Part shown: positions 22,313 to 34,410 of the stretch, in pieces
Position numbering within the stretch: position 1 is the stretch's first letter
How the letters are laid out: each line of letters starts with the position of its first letter
Assembly: GCA_007644065.1 (NCBI GenBank)
Contig: VJWN01000007.1
Location: 1,798,001-1,862,000, forward strand
DNA from: Margaritispora aquatica
Taxonomy: Eukaryota; Ascomycota; Leotiomycetes; Helotiales; Discinellaceae
DNA length: 64,000 bases
Direction of reading: 5' to 3'
Notes under the pieces: model-generated
Seen by the model: only the letters and a program-made list of their open reading frames with translations
The model's database searches: none
Told to the model about the DNA's origin: nothing
Made by a program: the position numbers and the translations under genes

Positions 22313-23126
22313 CGTCTCTGCTAGAAACACGAGTGACTTCCAAATAGTAACTTTTGGTCTATAGAGTAGATGCCTGCCTGTGACAAGAATGAAGACGACG
22401 GAGAAAAGCAAATAGGTATGAAACCATGACCTTCGTATACCAAAAGCGACGAAGAAAAGTTGAAAAGGATTCAACGAGTGACTCGCCAAGTGACTAGCAG
22501 AATACTAACTCTTACATCCAATGACATGCTACAATCGTGATTTGTAACTTTGAGTGGCAAGACGATATCTGAAATCATGCTTCATCCAAAGAGATCTTGT
22601 CACGTCAAAAGGTGATGCCGAGTATACTAGTCTCAAACACAAGAAGAATTGCCAAAGTGGAAGAGATACTCGCTGTGCAAGCTCGATTGGGTGGACTGGC
22701 TAGCTCGCTACACTACTTGGGATGTGTCATCAAGAAGGCGTTCAAGTCACTCTCGTATGGTGATTCGGATGTCAGCACTACGCTCGGGATTTGAAACTGA
22801 TATCTATTACTTCATTGCACTACACTCGGGATTTGAAACCGATATCTATTACTTCATTGATCTTTACCTGACTTTTGATATACTCGGGCTCTGTTCAGCT
22901 TGGCCAAAGCTCGTATCTACTAAAGGCTTACTTGGAAAAATATTTGGTATAATGCAAAACCAATATCGAATGCCTGAGAGATCCGAAGTCCACTTTTGGG
23001 ACGCTGCATGCATAGCTAAACTGATGCTGAGAAATTCATCCATGTGCCCCTAGAACAATGGGGATATAGCCATAGTTTCTTTCGATCTCGAAGAATAATG
23101 GTGAAAACTCAACTCCTTGACTGATT
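22313..23126. other. Intergenic region with a 42-bp tandem duplication
   Basis: No recognisable gene. A 134-codon open frame on the plus strand (22649-23053) is largely composed of, and probably kept open by, the 42-bp repeat; it lacks domain content. Confidence 0.5.
22783..22861 (+). repeat. 42-bp direct tandem duplication
   Basis: Two nearly identical copies start at 22783 and 22825, each beginning CTCGGGATTTGAAAC and containing GATATCTATTACTTCATTG. The period of 42 is a multiple of three, so a translated frame repeats a 14-residue unit. Confidence 0.85.
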
Positions 23127-24036
23127 TCAACCCCCGTCACTAGTCTTCTCTACATTTTCTTCCTCACTTCCCGCCATTTTCTCCCACCTCCTTCTCCTGC
23201 GCTGCCTAACCCACCCCCAACATAGCACCGCACCCAAACCCACAGCGATCAGCACCATGATACCTCCAATCAAGCACCCAATCACAACCTCTCTCTTGAT
23301 TTGCATGGCCCTATACCGCGACTTCCTAGCGCCACCACCAGTCGCCGTATAGTTGGCTTTGTGGTTTTTGTGCCGCGACTTGGTTCTAGTTTTGGACATG
23401 GAGAGGGTCATCGTCTTGACTACAACATAGGCAAAAGGTGTGCGAATCGGAGGGTCGGTGGTTGCTACTGTAGGTACGATTAGGTGTGGGCTCGACGATT
23501 GACTAGATGAGGCGGTTGCTTTTCGCAATGTTGGTAATAATTTCGGCGAAGAAGAACTGGTGCTAGCACTAATGTGCTGTGGAACGATCGTACAGCTGAC
23601 GATCTGGTTGGTACTTGTTGTTGCGTTCGTTGATGAGATCCAACGAGTTGCACAGTCAGGTGTATCAACATTGCTAAACTCGCATTAACCAAGCTCTTCA
23701 AAAAGCAGTGTGAGATTCTCACCACCTAGTAACACTTATATCTTGTGCACAAATTCCCTTACAGCTCCGTTGTTGTTCGCTGTATGGTACGCAAGTCATA
23801 AAGTCCTGGATGGGTAATGCTGCTGCCTGGACAGGTTCAGCTTTCCCATACCTATTTTCGCCCTCATTACTACTAAGAGAAGTTGTCGTGATTTTCGTTC
23901 CCGAGGTTGGGAGAGATTGAAGTAGGTAAGTGTTTTGTACCAGCCTCCCTTTCTTTGATCTTGTCTCATGAGTTCTTCCATTGACCATGCCACACAATAG
24001 TATTAAAACCCAAGCCCCAAGCACCCGCTTGGCCAT
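23127..24036 (-). CDS. Single-pass type I membrane glycoprotein, short basic tail
   Basis: Two exons (24036-23723 and 23673-23127) join cleanly to give 286 residues. An N-terminal signal peptide (AKRVLGAWVLILLCGMVNG) is followed by a Cys-containing ectodomain with CVPYSEQQRSCKGIC and a CNVDTPDCATRW segment formed exactly at the splice, then a Ser/Thr-rich stalk. A membrane helix at about 234-256 is followed by a stop-transfer run of Arg and an acidic cytosolic end. The start is the ATG beginning the signal peptide; the longer frame upstream starts at a non-ATG codon. No named family is recognised. The plan resembles fungal surface sensors or receptors, and it parallels the protein at 15194-16280 in layout though not in sequence. 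Role and partner are unknown. Confidence 0.78.
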
Positions 24037-24601
24037 CTCTAACCCTCTTCCATACACAACACGCGCTGTGCTTGCGTTGTGGTGATCAGAGTGCCGAAGT
24101 CGTAAGGTCAGGTGTCAGTCCCAGTGGGAGACAAACGCATATTAAGGATACAACAACATGGGGAATCAAGGGGCTACACCTCCAAGACTGTCCGGAACAT
24201 CAGATTCTTCTTCCAAGAGAAAAAGCATAATATCTTGTGGCTGAATTCGATCGAATTATCTAAGGGAGAGAAAGGAATGTTTGTGGTGGCTTGTGATGGC
24301 GATCTCCAGCCGCAATACCGGAGGTAGAAGCGACTAAAAAGCAAGAAGAAAATCATATCTTTGCACAAGCCTCATAAACAACTAAACAATTACAGAACAA
24401 AGATAACCCGCACAGGAATACGAGTAACGAGGTCGGTCTTAGCCGAGCCGCTTTCTCTAGAAAAGTAATAATATATGTTTGATATTTTCAATGATTCTTG
24501 GTATGCTGTTGGGCATAATCCTCATTTTATCACAGATAAGCGATATCCCCTAACTCCTACGCCAATGCAATGCAATGCAAATGAAGAAACGGCGGCATAA
24601 A
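24037..24601. other. Intergenic, no feature recognised
   Basis: This covers the promoter of the membrane-glycoprotein gene on the minus strand and the 3' region of the cystathionine beta-lyase gene. I see no additional gene. Confidence 0.55.
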
Positions 24602-26021
24602 TTAAGCAAGTGGTGCAGCAGCTGCATCGGACTCTTCAATTGGCACCGCAGCAATAGCTGCTGCTGGACCTTTGGCGAAGAACCCATCTAAAGTTTGTGT
24701 GACAGCACCGGCTTGTACCAACTAGTTCTTGTTAGTAGAGGATTGGATGCGAAATAGAACGACTCACAGCACGGCTTAAGTCATCAATCAAATCATCAAC
24801 ATCCTCAATACCCACACAAAGACGGATGATGTCTTCAGGCATCTGTCTCTCCTTCCTCGTCTTGGCATCAATACTCGCGTGGCTCATTTGACACGGCATA
24901 CTAATGAGACTGTTTACACAACCGAAGCTGACACTGATACCCCAAAGTCTGGCTGCCTCAACGATTCGTTCAGAGAGCGCCGCATCTCCTGTCTCAAAGG
25001 ACATCACAGCTCCCGCACCTCTTGCCATGGACCAATGGAGATCATATTGTGGGTGAGATTTAAGTCCAGGGTATCTCACGCGGAAGCCGTGTGCTTCAAG
25101 GAATTCTGCTATGCGTTGCGCATTTGCTTGTTGCTTTTCCATGCGAATTGCAAGAGTCTTGATGCCTCTCATGAGAAGGAAGGCATCATTTGGTGCAAGT
25201 CCGCAACCTGTCGAATTGATCGTGAAATACATCTTGTCTCCAATTGCTGGATCATTAAAGGCTAAAACACCGGCCATAATATCATGGTGTCCTGAAAGGT
25301 ATTTGGTTCCTGACTCGTACACGATATCAGCACCCAGGTCCAGAGGATTGCACAGCATGGGTGACAGCATGGTGTTATCAACCACAACCAATGCCTTCTC
25401 ATTCATGTCGTGTACAATTTTCGCAATGGAGGGTATATCGACAATCTTGATCAGAGGATTGGTGGGGGTTTCCAGTAGCACCATGGCTGTTTTGGCCGAG
25501 ACAATTCCCCTAACCTTCTCTGGATTTGTTGTATCAACGTGGTGAACGACAATGCCATTGTTGTTCTTTAAGTATGTCAAGAGTCTGTTAGTACCTCCAT
25601 ACAAATCGTCGCCAGTAATGACCTCGTCGCCTGGTCGCAGAACTCGCGTGATCACATCCAAGGCTCCCATTCCACTTCCTACCACCAAGGCTCTGGTCGC
25701 ATTCATGATCTTCGCCAGATGTCTCTCCAAATGCGTCCGTGTGGGATTTCCAGATCTTGTATAGTCATATTCCATTCCTCCTCCCACAGCAGATGTTTGC
25801 TTGAAAGTGGCAGATTGATAGATCGGCATGCTCGACGCTCCATATTGATCCTTACTTTCGGTATAGACCAATTCTGTGGCCAATGCATATTTTCTCCCAT
25901 TTCTTGGGCTCGAAGGTGCTGGAGATGGTGGCAGATCGTGTCCATCGAGATCAATGTGTGAAATAGCTTTCCCAATACCATTGAGCGTCGCGGCTCCGGA
26001 AGGACCTGGCGGTGTAGCCAT
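24602..26021 (-). CDS. Cystathionine beta-lyase (transsulfuration, PLP enzyme)
   Basis: Two exons (26021-24768 and 24721-24602) give 457 residues, the size of fungal cystathionine beta-lyases (Neurospora met-2, yeast Str3). The fold-type I PLP-enzyme motifs are present: YDYTRSGNPTR, LVVGSGMGALD, LLETPTNP, VVVDNT and the Schiff-base lysine in SGTKYLSGH (residue about 240). The known reaction cleaves cystathionine to homocysteine, pyruvate and ammonia in methionine synthesis. Cystathionine gamma-lyase is the main alternative within the same superfamily; the N-terminal extension of about 45 residues and overall length favour beta-lyase. A final 39-residue exon, recovered after a 46-nt intron, ends in an Ala-rich tail. 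The ATG used is the first in frame; two codons upstream are non-ATG. Confidence 0.85.
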
Positions 26022-26620
26022 TTTCAATTGTGAAGGAATTGGGACGGGTGGCGGGGTGCGAAATGCCTGGTTGCGAAAGCGAAGTGATTGTGGTTATTAG
26101 AGTATTAAGATCGAGGTTGAGCTCAATCTAATGTCAAGCAAGTTTGGGACTGTAATAGGTCTATAGTTACAACAAAATGTTTGCAAGAGCTGTGAATCTT
26201 TTTCTCCAAGCCTAAGGTATGACTGTTTGGATGTTCCAGGGTGTGCTTTGGTGTCGGAGGTCTTCCAATCGTGGGGTAAAAATGCACGCTACCGGTGACG
26301 TGCTCGGCAGCCTGAGGTGCGACTTTCGGATGACTTTCGGAGAAAGGGCTTGGTAGAGAAAAGGGTTAGCGATAGCGTGCATATGGAGAATGGAGTATTT
26401 AGGTTAGATTTTGACATGAGATCTGGCTAAGAACTAACAGCAACAACCTGGTTCTTTTTGTGCTGTTATTCTGGAAATATGCTGTAGAGACGTGATAACA
26501 ACCACTGTTCTATATCTTAAACCTCCTCCATCCAATTGGTATCTACCCATAATGTTACTGCCAAAACGCCATCGCACTATGATACACAATGTCTATTTGT
26601 AGACCCGATCACCGCTCTGC
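26022..26620. other. Intergenic: cystathionine lyase promoter and MSP1 3' region
   Basis: No further gene is seen. Both neighbours are on the minus strand. Confidence 0.55.
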
Positions 26621-28036
26621 TCAATCCATAGATTCGGCTTCGGCGTTGTCGTCCTCAACATCTTCATACTCGTCACTCGATCCTTCAGCTGTTTTCTGAG
26701 TGGCTTTACCAGATTGTCGTGCGTGATTGTCCTTCAGTATTTGACCACCCCCTTTTCGGTTGAAGAAGTCTTCAGTTCTTACTCCTCGAACTTCTTGAGT
26801 TGTAACACCAGCCATTGCGACTCCTCGGTTTCGCTGTTCCTTGATGTATTCGCGGACAGGAACCATTGCTGCATCTCTGCATGCTTCTTTAATATCACTT
26901 CCTGACATGCCAGCCATGACTCGTGTCAAGTAGTCAATATCAAAGTATTCATCGTCGATCTTGGTGTCTTTCAAAATGAGGCTTAGAATCCGTTTTCGTT
27001 GAGAGTTAGATGGTAGAGACACGGGAAACTTCTTGGGCATTCTTCGAAGAATAGCTTCATCGATATCCTGTATTCTGTTTGTAGCGCCAAGAATCATAAT
27101 TCTTGCTGGGAGGCCGGATTCGTTCGACGAAGTCAAACCGTCCCAAAGGGTCATGAATCTATTGAAAATCAGTACTTAACCACGAAATTGTGCCTAATAT
27201 GGTCACTTACTCTGCTTTAACCATGCCGCTAGCCTCATGTTCTCCACTCCTCCTTTGACCGAGGACAGCATCGATCTCGTCAATGAACACGATTGTTGGC
27301 TGAAGTTTGCGAGCTAATGAGAATACTGCTCGCACAAGTTTGTTCGAGTCTCCGTACCATTTCTCAGTCAAGGTCGAGATGTGTAGATTAATGAAGCAAG
27401 CGCCGCTCTCATGTGCAAGAGCTTTAGCCAACATAGTCTTTCCACACCCAGGGGGGCCATATAGCAACACGCCAGACGGGGCAGATAGGAGTGAGGAAGT
27501 CTTAGAATATAGATGAGGCATGGTGAGCGGATAAATAACCGATTCCTTGAGTTCTTCGATAATGTCGTCAAGACCTCCAATATCTGCTTTCGTTAGCTAT
27601 TGGGGGCAAACAGCTTGCAGTTCAAACTCACCATCAAACCCGACTGGAATATCTTCTGGGGCTACCACCTCCATAGCGATTTGACTCTCATACTGATCCA
27701 AGTTTAAGTTCTCCTTCCGGGGTCGCCGTGAGCCATCTTTATCTGTGCCAGACTCCTCCTCATCGCTATCCACTCCTCTCGATCGATCCAGCCTTCGCAA
27801 GTTGGCCGCAGCCCTAATTCGTGCCTGGTCATGCTGTTCCTTCTCTGGATCCGTTCCCAATGGCAGGCTTGCAACTATACTCTTCGCGATATAATACATA
27901 GAAAAGCTCTACAATGGCATGGTCAGTGAAGGCGCCAAAGTTAAGGTAAAGTCCAAGATAGGACAAAGCTTACAGAGACGACAATGAGCAGCAAATCTTG
28001 AACGAAGCCATACTTCCTGGAAGCGGTTTCACCCAT
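26621..28036 (-). CDS. MSP1: Mitochondrial outer-membrane AAA ATPase MSP1/ATAD1
   Basis: Four exons (28036-27974, 27908-27632, 27583-27211, 27158-26621) close in frame to 416 residues. An N-terminal membrane helix (about 12-34) precedes a charged linker and one AAA module. Motifs are the family-typical [17 protein letters not shown] entry, Walker A GPPGCGKT at 156-163, Walker B VFIDEID at about 212-218, and [11 protein letters not shown] created exactly across the last splice. [21 protein letters not shown] is sensor 1 plus arginine fingers. The known role is extraction of mislocalised tail-anchored and stalled precursor proteins from the mitochondrial outer membrane and peroxisomes. The C-terminal about 70 residues are acidic and not part of the core. 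It is divergent from the monopolin gene at 28466, sharing a 429-bp spacer. Confidence 0.93.
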
Positions 28037-28465
28037 ATTTTGACAGGCGTTCTAGGATCTTTAAATGTACAGAAAATGAGCGAGCTGAAGGGTCTTGACA
28101 ATCGATTGTCACAAGCTGTATGTGACACCCTGAAGTCGCAGTTGATGTCGCGGCCGACCGCCACACCTTGGCCTGATCGTGGCTGGTGGTGGGGCCGGAA
28201 TTTATAAGAACCTTGCGATCAAGGCACTAATAAGTTTGGGGCCCACTTAAACTCGATCCGAAGTAAACAAACATTCGCGTCCCCTCGATTTCCATCATCT
28301 GAAATTACAGATCCCCACAACGGTTTTTCTGATCTTCACAAAGCAGGTCATCGCGGTGTGATTCTACTGCAGGAATTAATCTTACCTGAAGATTGTCTCC
28401 GTCTGCGTTACCGGGAACTTCTAAAACTAGGCGCGATAGACCATACACTTTGGGCATACGGAATA
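28037..28465. promoter_or_regulatory. Shared divergent promoter of MSP1 and CSM1
   Basis: Only 429 bp separate the two start codons, so both genes must be driven from this spacer. No specific sites are claimed. Confidence 0.6.
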
Positions 28466-30045
28466 ATGTCAAGGGCGAAGCGGACAGCAACTCTTTCCGG
28501 GCTGATCGATTCGGATGTGGAGGATATTTTGAACGAAATGCCGACACCAGATTCTGCAGCAGAGAATAGAGGCCCAGAAAAGAAAGCAGCACGGGGCAGA
28601 CCAAAGGCAGCTCCTATGAAGGTGACGAAATCCAAAGCTCCAGCGCGTCGCATAAGCGGTCGCGTAAATGCGAAGCCAAAAACGACGGCTACTACGAAAG
28701 TAAACAGAAAGGTTCTTGCGGATAAGACAAATCGACGAGATGATGGGGAAATGGATGATCCAGACGATCTTGAGTCGGATGAGATAATGGGGGATTCAGA
28801 GGCGATTATAAACGCACAAAAGCCAGAATTGAAGCCAGCGAAAAAAGTCGCTGCCCCTCGAGGACGAGTTGCCAAGATCGAACCAGAAGTTACTATTGCA
28901 GACTCTCAAGTAGTACCAGAGCCAGCGCCACGAGCGAAGAAAGGAAGGCCAGTTAGAAAAGAAATCCCAGAGGAGCAATCGCCAGAGAAGGTTATCCAGG
29001 AGACCCAAGTTGATCCCATGGACATCGATGAAGATGCTGAAGAAGATGTGGAAGAAGTATTTACGGCAAGGGTACATCAAATAGCTCGTCAAAACTCACG
29101 ACAGCAACCCACACAAAGACATCGGGCTGGGAGTGCATCGGATACGGAGAGAAATGACCCATCATTGAGGCGAAAACTTGGAGAAATGACCAAGAAATAC
29201 GAAAATATGCAATCGAAGTACCAGGATCTTCGAGAAATAGGACTCAAAGAATATGAGAGGAATTACGAGAAGTTGAGGAAATCGGGAGACGATAAGACAA
29301 AGAGTAAGTGGTTGAATTCCTCGTATATTTTCAAGTCTGATGATATGTAGCGTATAACGAGTTAATCGCATCCATGAAAGTGGATTTGTCCACTCAAACA
29401 AAGCTAGCAAAAGAGTCTGGAGGATTACGAAAGAGGCTCGAGACTCAGTCTTCCGAACTGGCATCGTTACAGCTTCAGCTAGGTCAAATGAGTACAGCAT
29501 TAAGTGAGGCACAGGCTTCAAACAGAACTCTTTCAGCTAAGCTTGCAGCAAACCGTACAGCAGCCGCCTCAGTTGAGAGTGCAAACGCTCCCAAGGTTCC
29601 AGGCAGCGCCATGAAAGCAAACACAATTCGAATGATCGGCAGTGCCGAGGCAGCTCTAGCTGCCCAGGCCGCTCTGCTCAAGGAAGATATCTATAGTGAT
29701 CTCACGGGTCTGCTTATCCGGAGTGTCGAGCGCAAGGCCGAGGAAGATGTATTTGATTGTCTTCAAACTGGCCGCAATGGCAGTAAGTGATGCGTGTTTA
29801 CATTTCCTTATGCATGCTAATGTTGTGTAGCACTTCATTTCAAGCTTGCGGCAGCAAACGAGAAAGTAGCAGAGAGCTATGATGATGCACAATGCAGCTA
29901 TATCCCACAGCTAGATCCCAGCAGGGATGCGGTATTGATAGAACTGCTGCCTGATTATCTGGTGGACGAGATTACATTCCCAAGACAGCACGCAGCGAAG
30001 TTCTTTGCAAGGGTCGTGAAAGCGCTAACAGAAAAGCCTGTCTAA
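28466..30045 (+). CDS. Monopolin complex subunit Csm1/Pcs1
   Basis: Three exons (28466-29303, 29351-29782, 29831-30045) give 494 residues. The N-terminal half is basic, Ala/Lys/Pro-rich and probably disordered, with AT-hook-like GRPK and GRPVRK segments. A coiled coil follows at about 265-370, then a C-terminal globular domain with KEDIYSDLTGLLIRSVERK and a hydrophobic strand-helix pattern typical of the Csm1/Pcs1 head. The known function is to clamp or co-orient microtubule-attachment sites at kinetochores and to act in rDNA cohesion with a Lrs4/Mde4 partner. The ATG chosen starts MSRAKRTATL; the open frame runs upstream only from a non-ATG codon. It is divergent from MSP1. Family assignment rests on the C-terminal domain and architecture. 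Confidence 0.8.
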
Positions 30046-31959
30046 TCATTTGTGAGTGAATCGGAAATATATAATTCGAGGATATGGGGATTGGAGTTCA
30101 AGGCGTGTTGGTCTTGGTTGGGCTTCTCATGACTGGTTTCAGGACAGTGAGATGGGCGGGGCAGCTGCTTCATTCTGTTTTGAAAGGTGTTGGTTTACAT
30201 ACCCGAGTCTTCGATTCTGATCACTTGATTATTTTAGCATACGAGAGTAGGGTGTGGGATTGATGAATGTAGAAATGACATTTTACCTCGTTTCCCAAGC
30301 GCCCTCAGGTTGCAGTTGTGAAATCTCGATGTCGAAATAACAGTCCAATCTAAGATGTCGAGTCTTTGTTTATAGCAATTAGTTTTCGAGTTATTCCTAC
30401 GTCTTGTTTCCTAGCCCTGGGTTTACCTGGGACGTGATGAGGAAAAGTTGCGCAGCCGTAATCTCCTCGTAGCGTCCTAATAAGCCCTAGATAAGGAGTA
30501 AGAACGATGCATCTCGATGGTGACTCGAGAATTTGTCATGAATTGTATGCTCGAAAATATGTTTTAAGCAGTCGCTTTACAACTGAAGATGATTTTGGTA
30601 TACTTTTCACTGTTTCTTGCCTCATTACTTTGAGGGGAAACTTTCGCTTAATTCGCACCTCCCTTTTGCCTTTCTTGAACGACCTAGGTTTTGCTCCACA
30701 TCTACTCTACTTCATCGTATCTTTGTCTCAATGGCGTAGTGTAGCCAATCATTTATCCATGTGGAAAATAATCAGAAGTCTAAAATTGAAGCAACTAGAA
30801 ACCGTTAACAGAAAGATATGCAGATTGCAGCACAAGTCTTACGTGTTTCGTACAGAGTTGATGTGAAAAGTGGCATTGCGTAGTGTAGTTACAAGGATAA
30901 AGTGAAGATATTAACTACCTTAAATTGCATGTCACACTCCAAAATTGCTCAATAATTGTTTACATGAAGTTCGTGCAACACTCTCGTTAGGAGTCCTTCG
31001 GTGAGGTGTTGTTTATTCAACTCAATGAATGATCGACAAGCTAACGCAGATATGCTTGAAAACATCATTTCAGGTTTTTAGATGATATCTCATTTGTTTC
31101 ATTTTCTAGATCATCAGGCAAAGTTCTTGTCGACGAAGTCGCGAGCTCCTGCTTAGAGGAGGGGGTCTCTTATGCGACCCATTTACTTAAGGTATGAACT
31201 GGATCTCCAAGCTAGAATAATTCTCCGAACAACGATTTCATTCGATCTAAGTTAAAGGCAAGAAAATTAAATTCTATATTTTTTCTTGTTCCCAGATCTG
31301 ACTATGTACCTCCGTAGCGTTTTAGGATTGATTATTGCGAAAAAAAAATGATAACCAAATCATGTGAGTGTCCCTTCCTAAGCTCGTTTATTGAGGTACA
31401 ATAAATACTCGGTTTCTCTGTGGTTGTTCATTCTGCCGCTCACTTTTCCTCCCCTCCATTTTCATTTTGTTATCCCGAACAATTATTACTCCGCTTTCGC
31501 AGTCTCTTTGTCAACTGTCAAATCACAAATTCAAGCTCTTGCTAGTAGCGATTAGCTAGGGGAAGATGTACAAGCTAAAGAGGTAGCTAGTGCTAGTCCA
31601 GGAACGATGCAACCGCGGGAACCTCATCTCCATCATCTCTCACCACAGGCAACATGATGCTAACCCAACACAGACAAGCTTTCAGGTGGGAGGCGGACTT
31701 GGTGGAATGAGCTATGAACCTAAAACATGCTACTTTCCAGACCAAGTTTTCGTATACCTAGCCCTATCAACCGTCGGTTGAGATGCGGTGATGCAGATCT
31801 CCGAGGTTATAAGTTTGTAGTATTCCAGGTCGCTTGGCAGGTTTCTTTTCTTCAATCACATCCATCAGTCGTTTTAGTTCTTTGTCCTTTATTTTGATCA
31901 TTTCAGTCTGGCCTCTAATTGCTTCGATCTTCTAATTGTGTTGCCCTACTCAAGAGAAA
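30046..31959. other. 1.9-kb intergenic region, no gene supported
   Basis: One 119-codon ATG frame (30507-30866) has no recognisable composition or motif and I do not call it a gene. The rest contains AT-rich sequence and the promoter of the acyltransferase gene. No tRNA A/B boxes or 5S-like sequence were noticed. Confidence 0.5.
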
Positions 31960-34240
31960 ATGCCTCTTACGGAGGCTTTTGAGGAGGGAAATGAGAAGGA
32001 GGATATGACCTTGTTGCAGGATTATTCAAGAGAAGACGAAGGCTCGAATTCGAGGTCTGTGCCTGAAAGATATATAGCCAACGAATGCAGGGGGAGAATC
32101 AGGCATTATGGCCTTGATCATAATGGAAGTATTTACCAGTCAGTAACGCAATGGATGGAAAACACCACAAACCGAGTCAAGGAGATATCTATGAGCAAAG
32201 CGGCAGGAGGGCTGTCATCATTGTCAGTTTCAAGTACACGCAAACGGCTCCAACGTCGATTTATCTCTGCGTTCTTATCATTTTTGGTGTTCTTGAAACC
32301 CAGCTTCACTCAATTGTGGACCAACGACAAACCTCAAAAGCTTCAATCAACTGCCTATCTCAATGGCCTTCGCGGAGTGGCTGCGCTCTTCGTCGTCTTT
32401 CACCACTATGCATGCCAATTCACTCCCGCGCTGCTCGAAGGATGGGGAACTGAACACGACAATTATTGGCTTCTCCAATTTCCAGTCATCCGTGTCTCGC
32501 ACAATGGCACACTCATGGTGGAAATTTTCTTCGTACTTTCAGGATTCGTCCTCAGTGTCAAAGCTCTTCGGTTAGCCCGACAAGGACGAACACAGGAGTT
32601 CATCAAGTCTCTCTCTTCATCAGCTTTTAGGAGATGGCTGAGATTGGCTTTGCCTGTGATGGCGACGCTCACAATCTCTTTGATGATAACACGCGCTGAG
32701 CTCTGGTATGCTCTTCCTCTGGACTGGCAGAGTGCAAATCCAGCTTCGGTAGTCGTTCTACCAGTCGCAGCACCCGTTGTTGCCGTTTCAAATGGTACTG
32801 CTGTTTCTGGAGCAATTCCAATTACAGTGCCTCCATCTTCTCAAAACTCTTCCGTAATTGAGGGCTCGATTGCGACTGTTCCAATCAAGAATGACACATC
32901 AGTGGAGGACACATTGGCTGCCGTGGAGCAAATTGTTGGCAGTGCTGCATCTGAGAAAACCGACTTATCGACGTCTCAATCTCCTAGCATCACACCAGAA
33001 GCAGACGCCGTTCCGCCATCAGGAAATGGAACAAACTCAAGAAACACCTCCTTGGTCATTCGTGGTGACACTAATTCTACTGAGACACCTTCGAACAAAA
33101 CGACCCCTACAACACGAATCATGTGGCTTTCATCCCCAGTATGGATGGCAAAAAGAGATCCAAGCTTTTGGAAACAGTTGAATGGTTTCGTGGGTGCTGT
33201 ATCGTATATCGTGGATCCTTTAAATACCAACGGTGTACCTATGGTTGGAGCTTGGCCATCGTACGACTCTGGTGTGCTTTGGACAATTCCAGTTGAATGG
33301 TCTGGGTCAATGATTGTGTTCATTGTAGTTCTAGGTCTTGCGTGGGTACGACCATGGCCGAAAATTACGTTGATGATTACATTCGCATTTTGGGGATAGT
33401 AAGTCTTTTGAAATTTCGGTTGGTTTGATAGAAAACTGTATTCCCGTTGAAAGTTCCAATGATTTTGAAGGACTAATTAGTATTCTCTCGCCACCCACTG
33501 TGGTTCAAAGCCTTCGGCAAAGAGAAGCTAATTTTTATTTCAATAGTTATTCTGGCCGAGGAGTTCTTACCCAATTTGTCAGTGGCGCCATTCTTGCTGA
33601 ACTCACAGTAGCAAGGGATGCTTGGGAACAAGCGAGGCAAGACCTGCCCAAATTCGAGGACAAGACTTCAACAACAAACATCGTTAACCTATTCTACAAT
33701 TCTTTTATAGAGTGTTTGGGGCAGTGGGGGCATATAGCTGTAACGACTTTCTGGTCATTCATCTTTATCATTGGATTGTTCTTAGGATCATTCCCATACG
33801 CCAAAGGAGACAATTCCATCGGATGGTCAACGATCACAAGCATCATGAAGAAAAACCAATTAGACATTACTGCACAGCATCTGTTCTTCGCCTCCAGCAT
33901 TCTGATTGTCCTCAGTCTCAATCACTGCGCCTCGCTCCAACGAATATTCAATACCCGAATTGCACAGTACCTCGGTCGCATTAGTTTCTCGATATATCTT
34001 CTCCACATGCATGTGCTATGGACTGTCGGAACAAGGTTGTTCCCGTTATGCATGCAATTAGCTGGAGGTGGAGAGACGAGTCAGGTTCGGTATATGATTG
34101 GGATGCTGCTTGCGGGGTTGATCATCTTCCCGCTTCAGTTTTGGATATCGGATGTTTTCTGTAGAGCTGTTGATGAAAAGGCAATTTCATTTGCGAGGTG
34201 GGCGGCGGGAAAATTGCTTGAATTTGAATCGCAAGATTAG
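31960..34240 (+). CDS. Acyltransferase 3 family integral membrane protein
   Basis: Two exons (31960-33398 and 33547-34240, 148-nt intron) give 710 residues. The first membrane block begins YLNGLRGVAALFVVFHHYA (133-151), the hallmark first helix of acyltransferase-3/OafA-like proteins with the conserved Arg and His-His. About nine to ten further hydrophobic helices follow, ending with FSIYLLHMHVLW and a PLQFW segment near the C terminus. A roughly 140-residue Ser/Thr/Asn-rich, N-glycosylation-rich insertion (about 250-390) lies between membrane helices and is probably luminal or extracellular. Family members transfer acyl (often acetyl) groups to carbohydrates, lipids or secondary metabolites at a membrane; the acceptor here is unknown. 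It lies next to two carboxylesterases. The ATG is chosen over a non-ATG extension of eight codons. Confidence 0.85.
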
Positions 34241-34410
34241 ACTTCTAATTTTCATTTCATATGCACGAATGAATTGTACATATATACATTTCCCTATCAA
34301 GCCTGTATGTTTTTTCCGATTTCCAACCAACTCTCACCCCTCCCATAACACCAATCAGGTTATAATGAATGGCAGATCATAAGACACTCGAAGCCTGGTG
34401 CTTCAACGTC

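Noticed and set aside
30507..30866. 119-codon ATG frame
   Set aside because: It has no recognisable domain, the surrounding sequence is AT-rich, and no splice partners were found.
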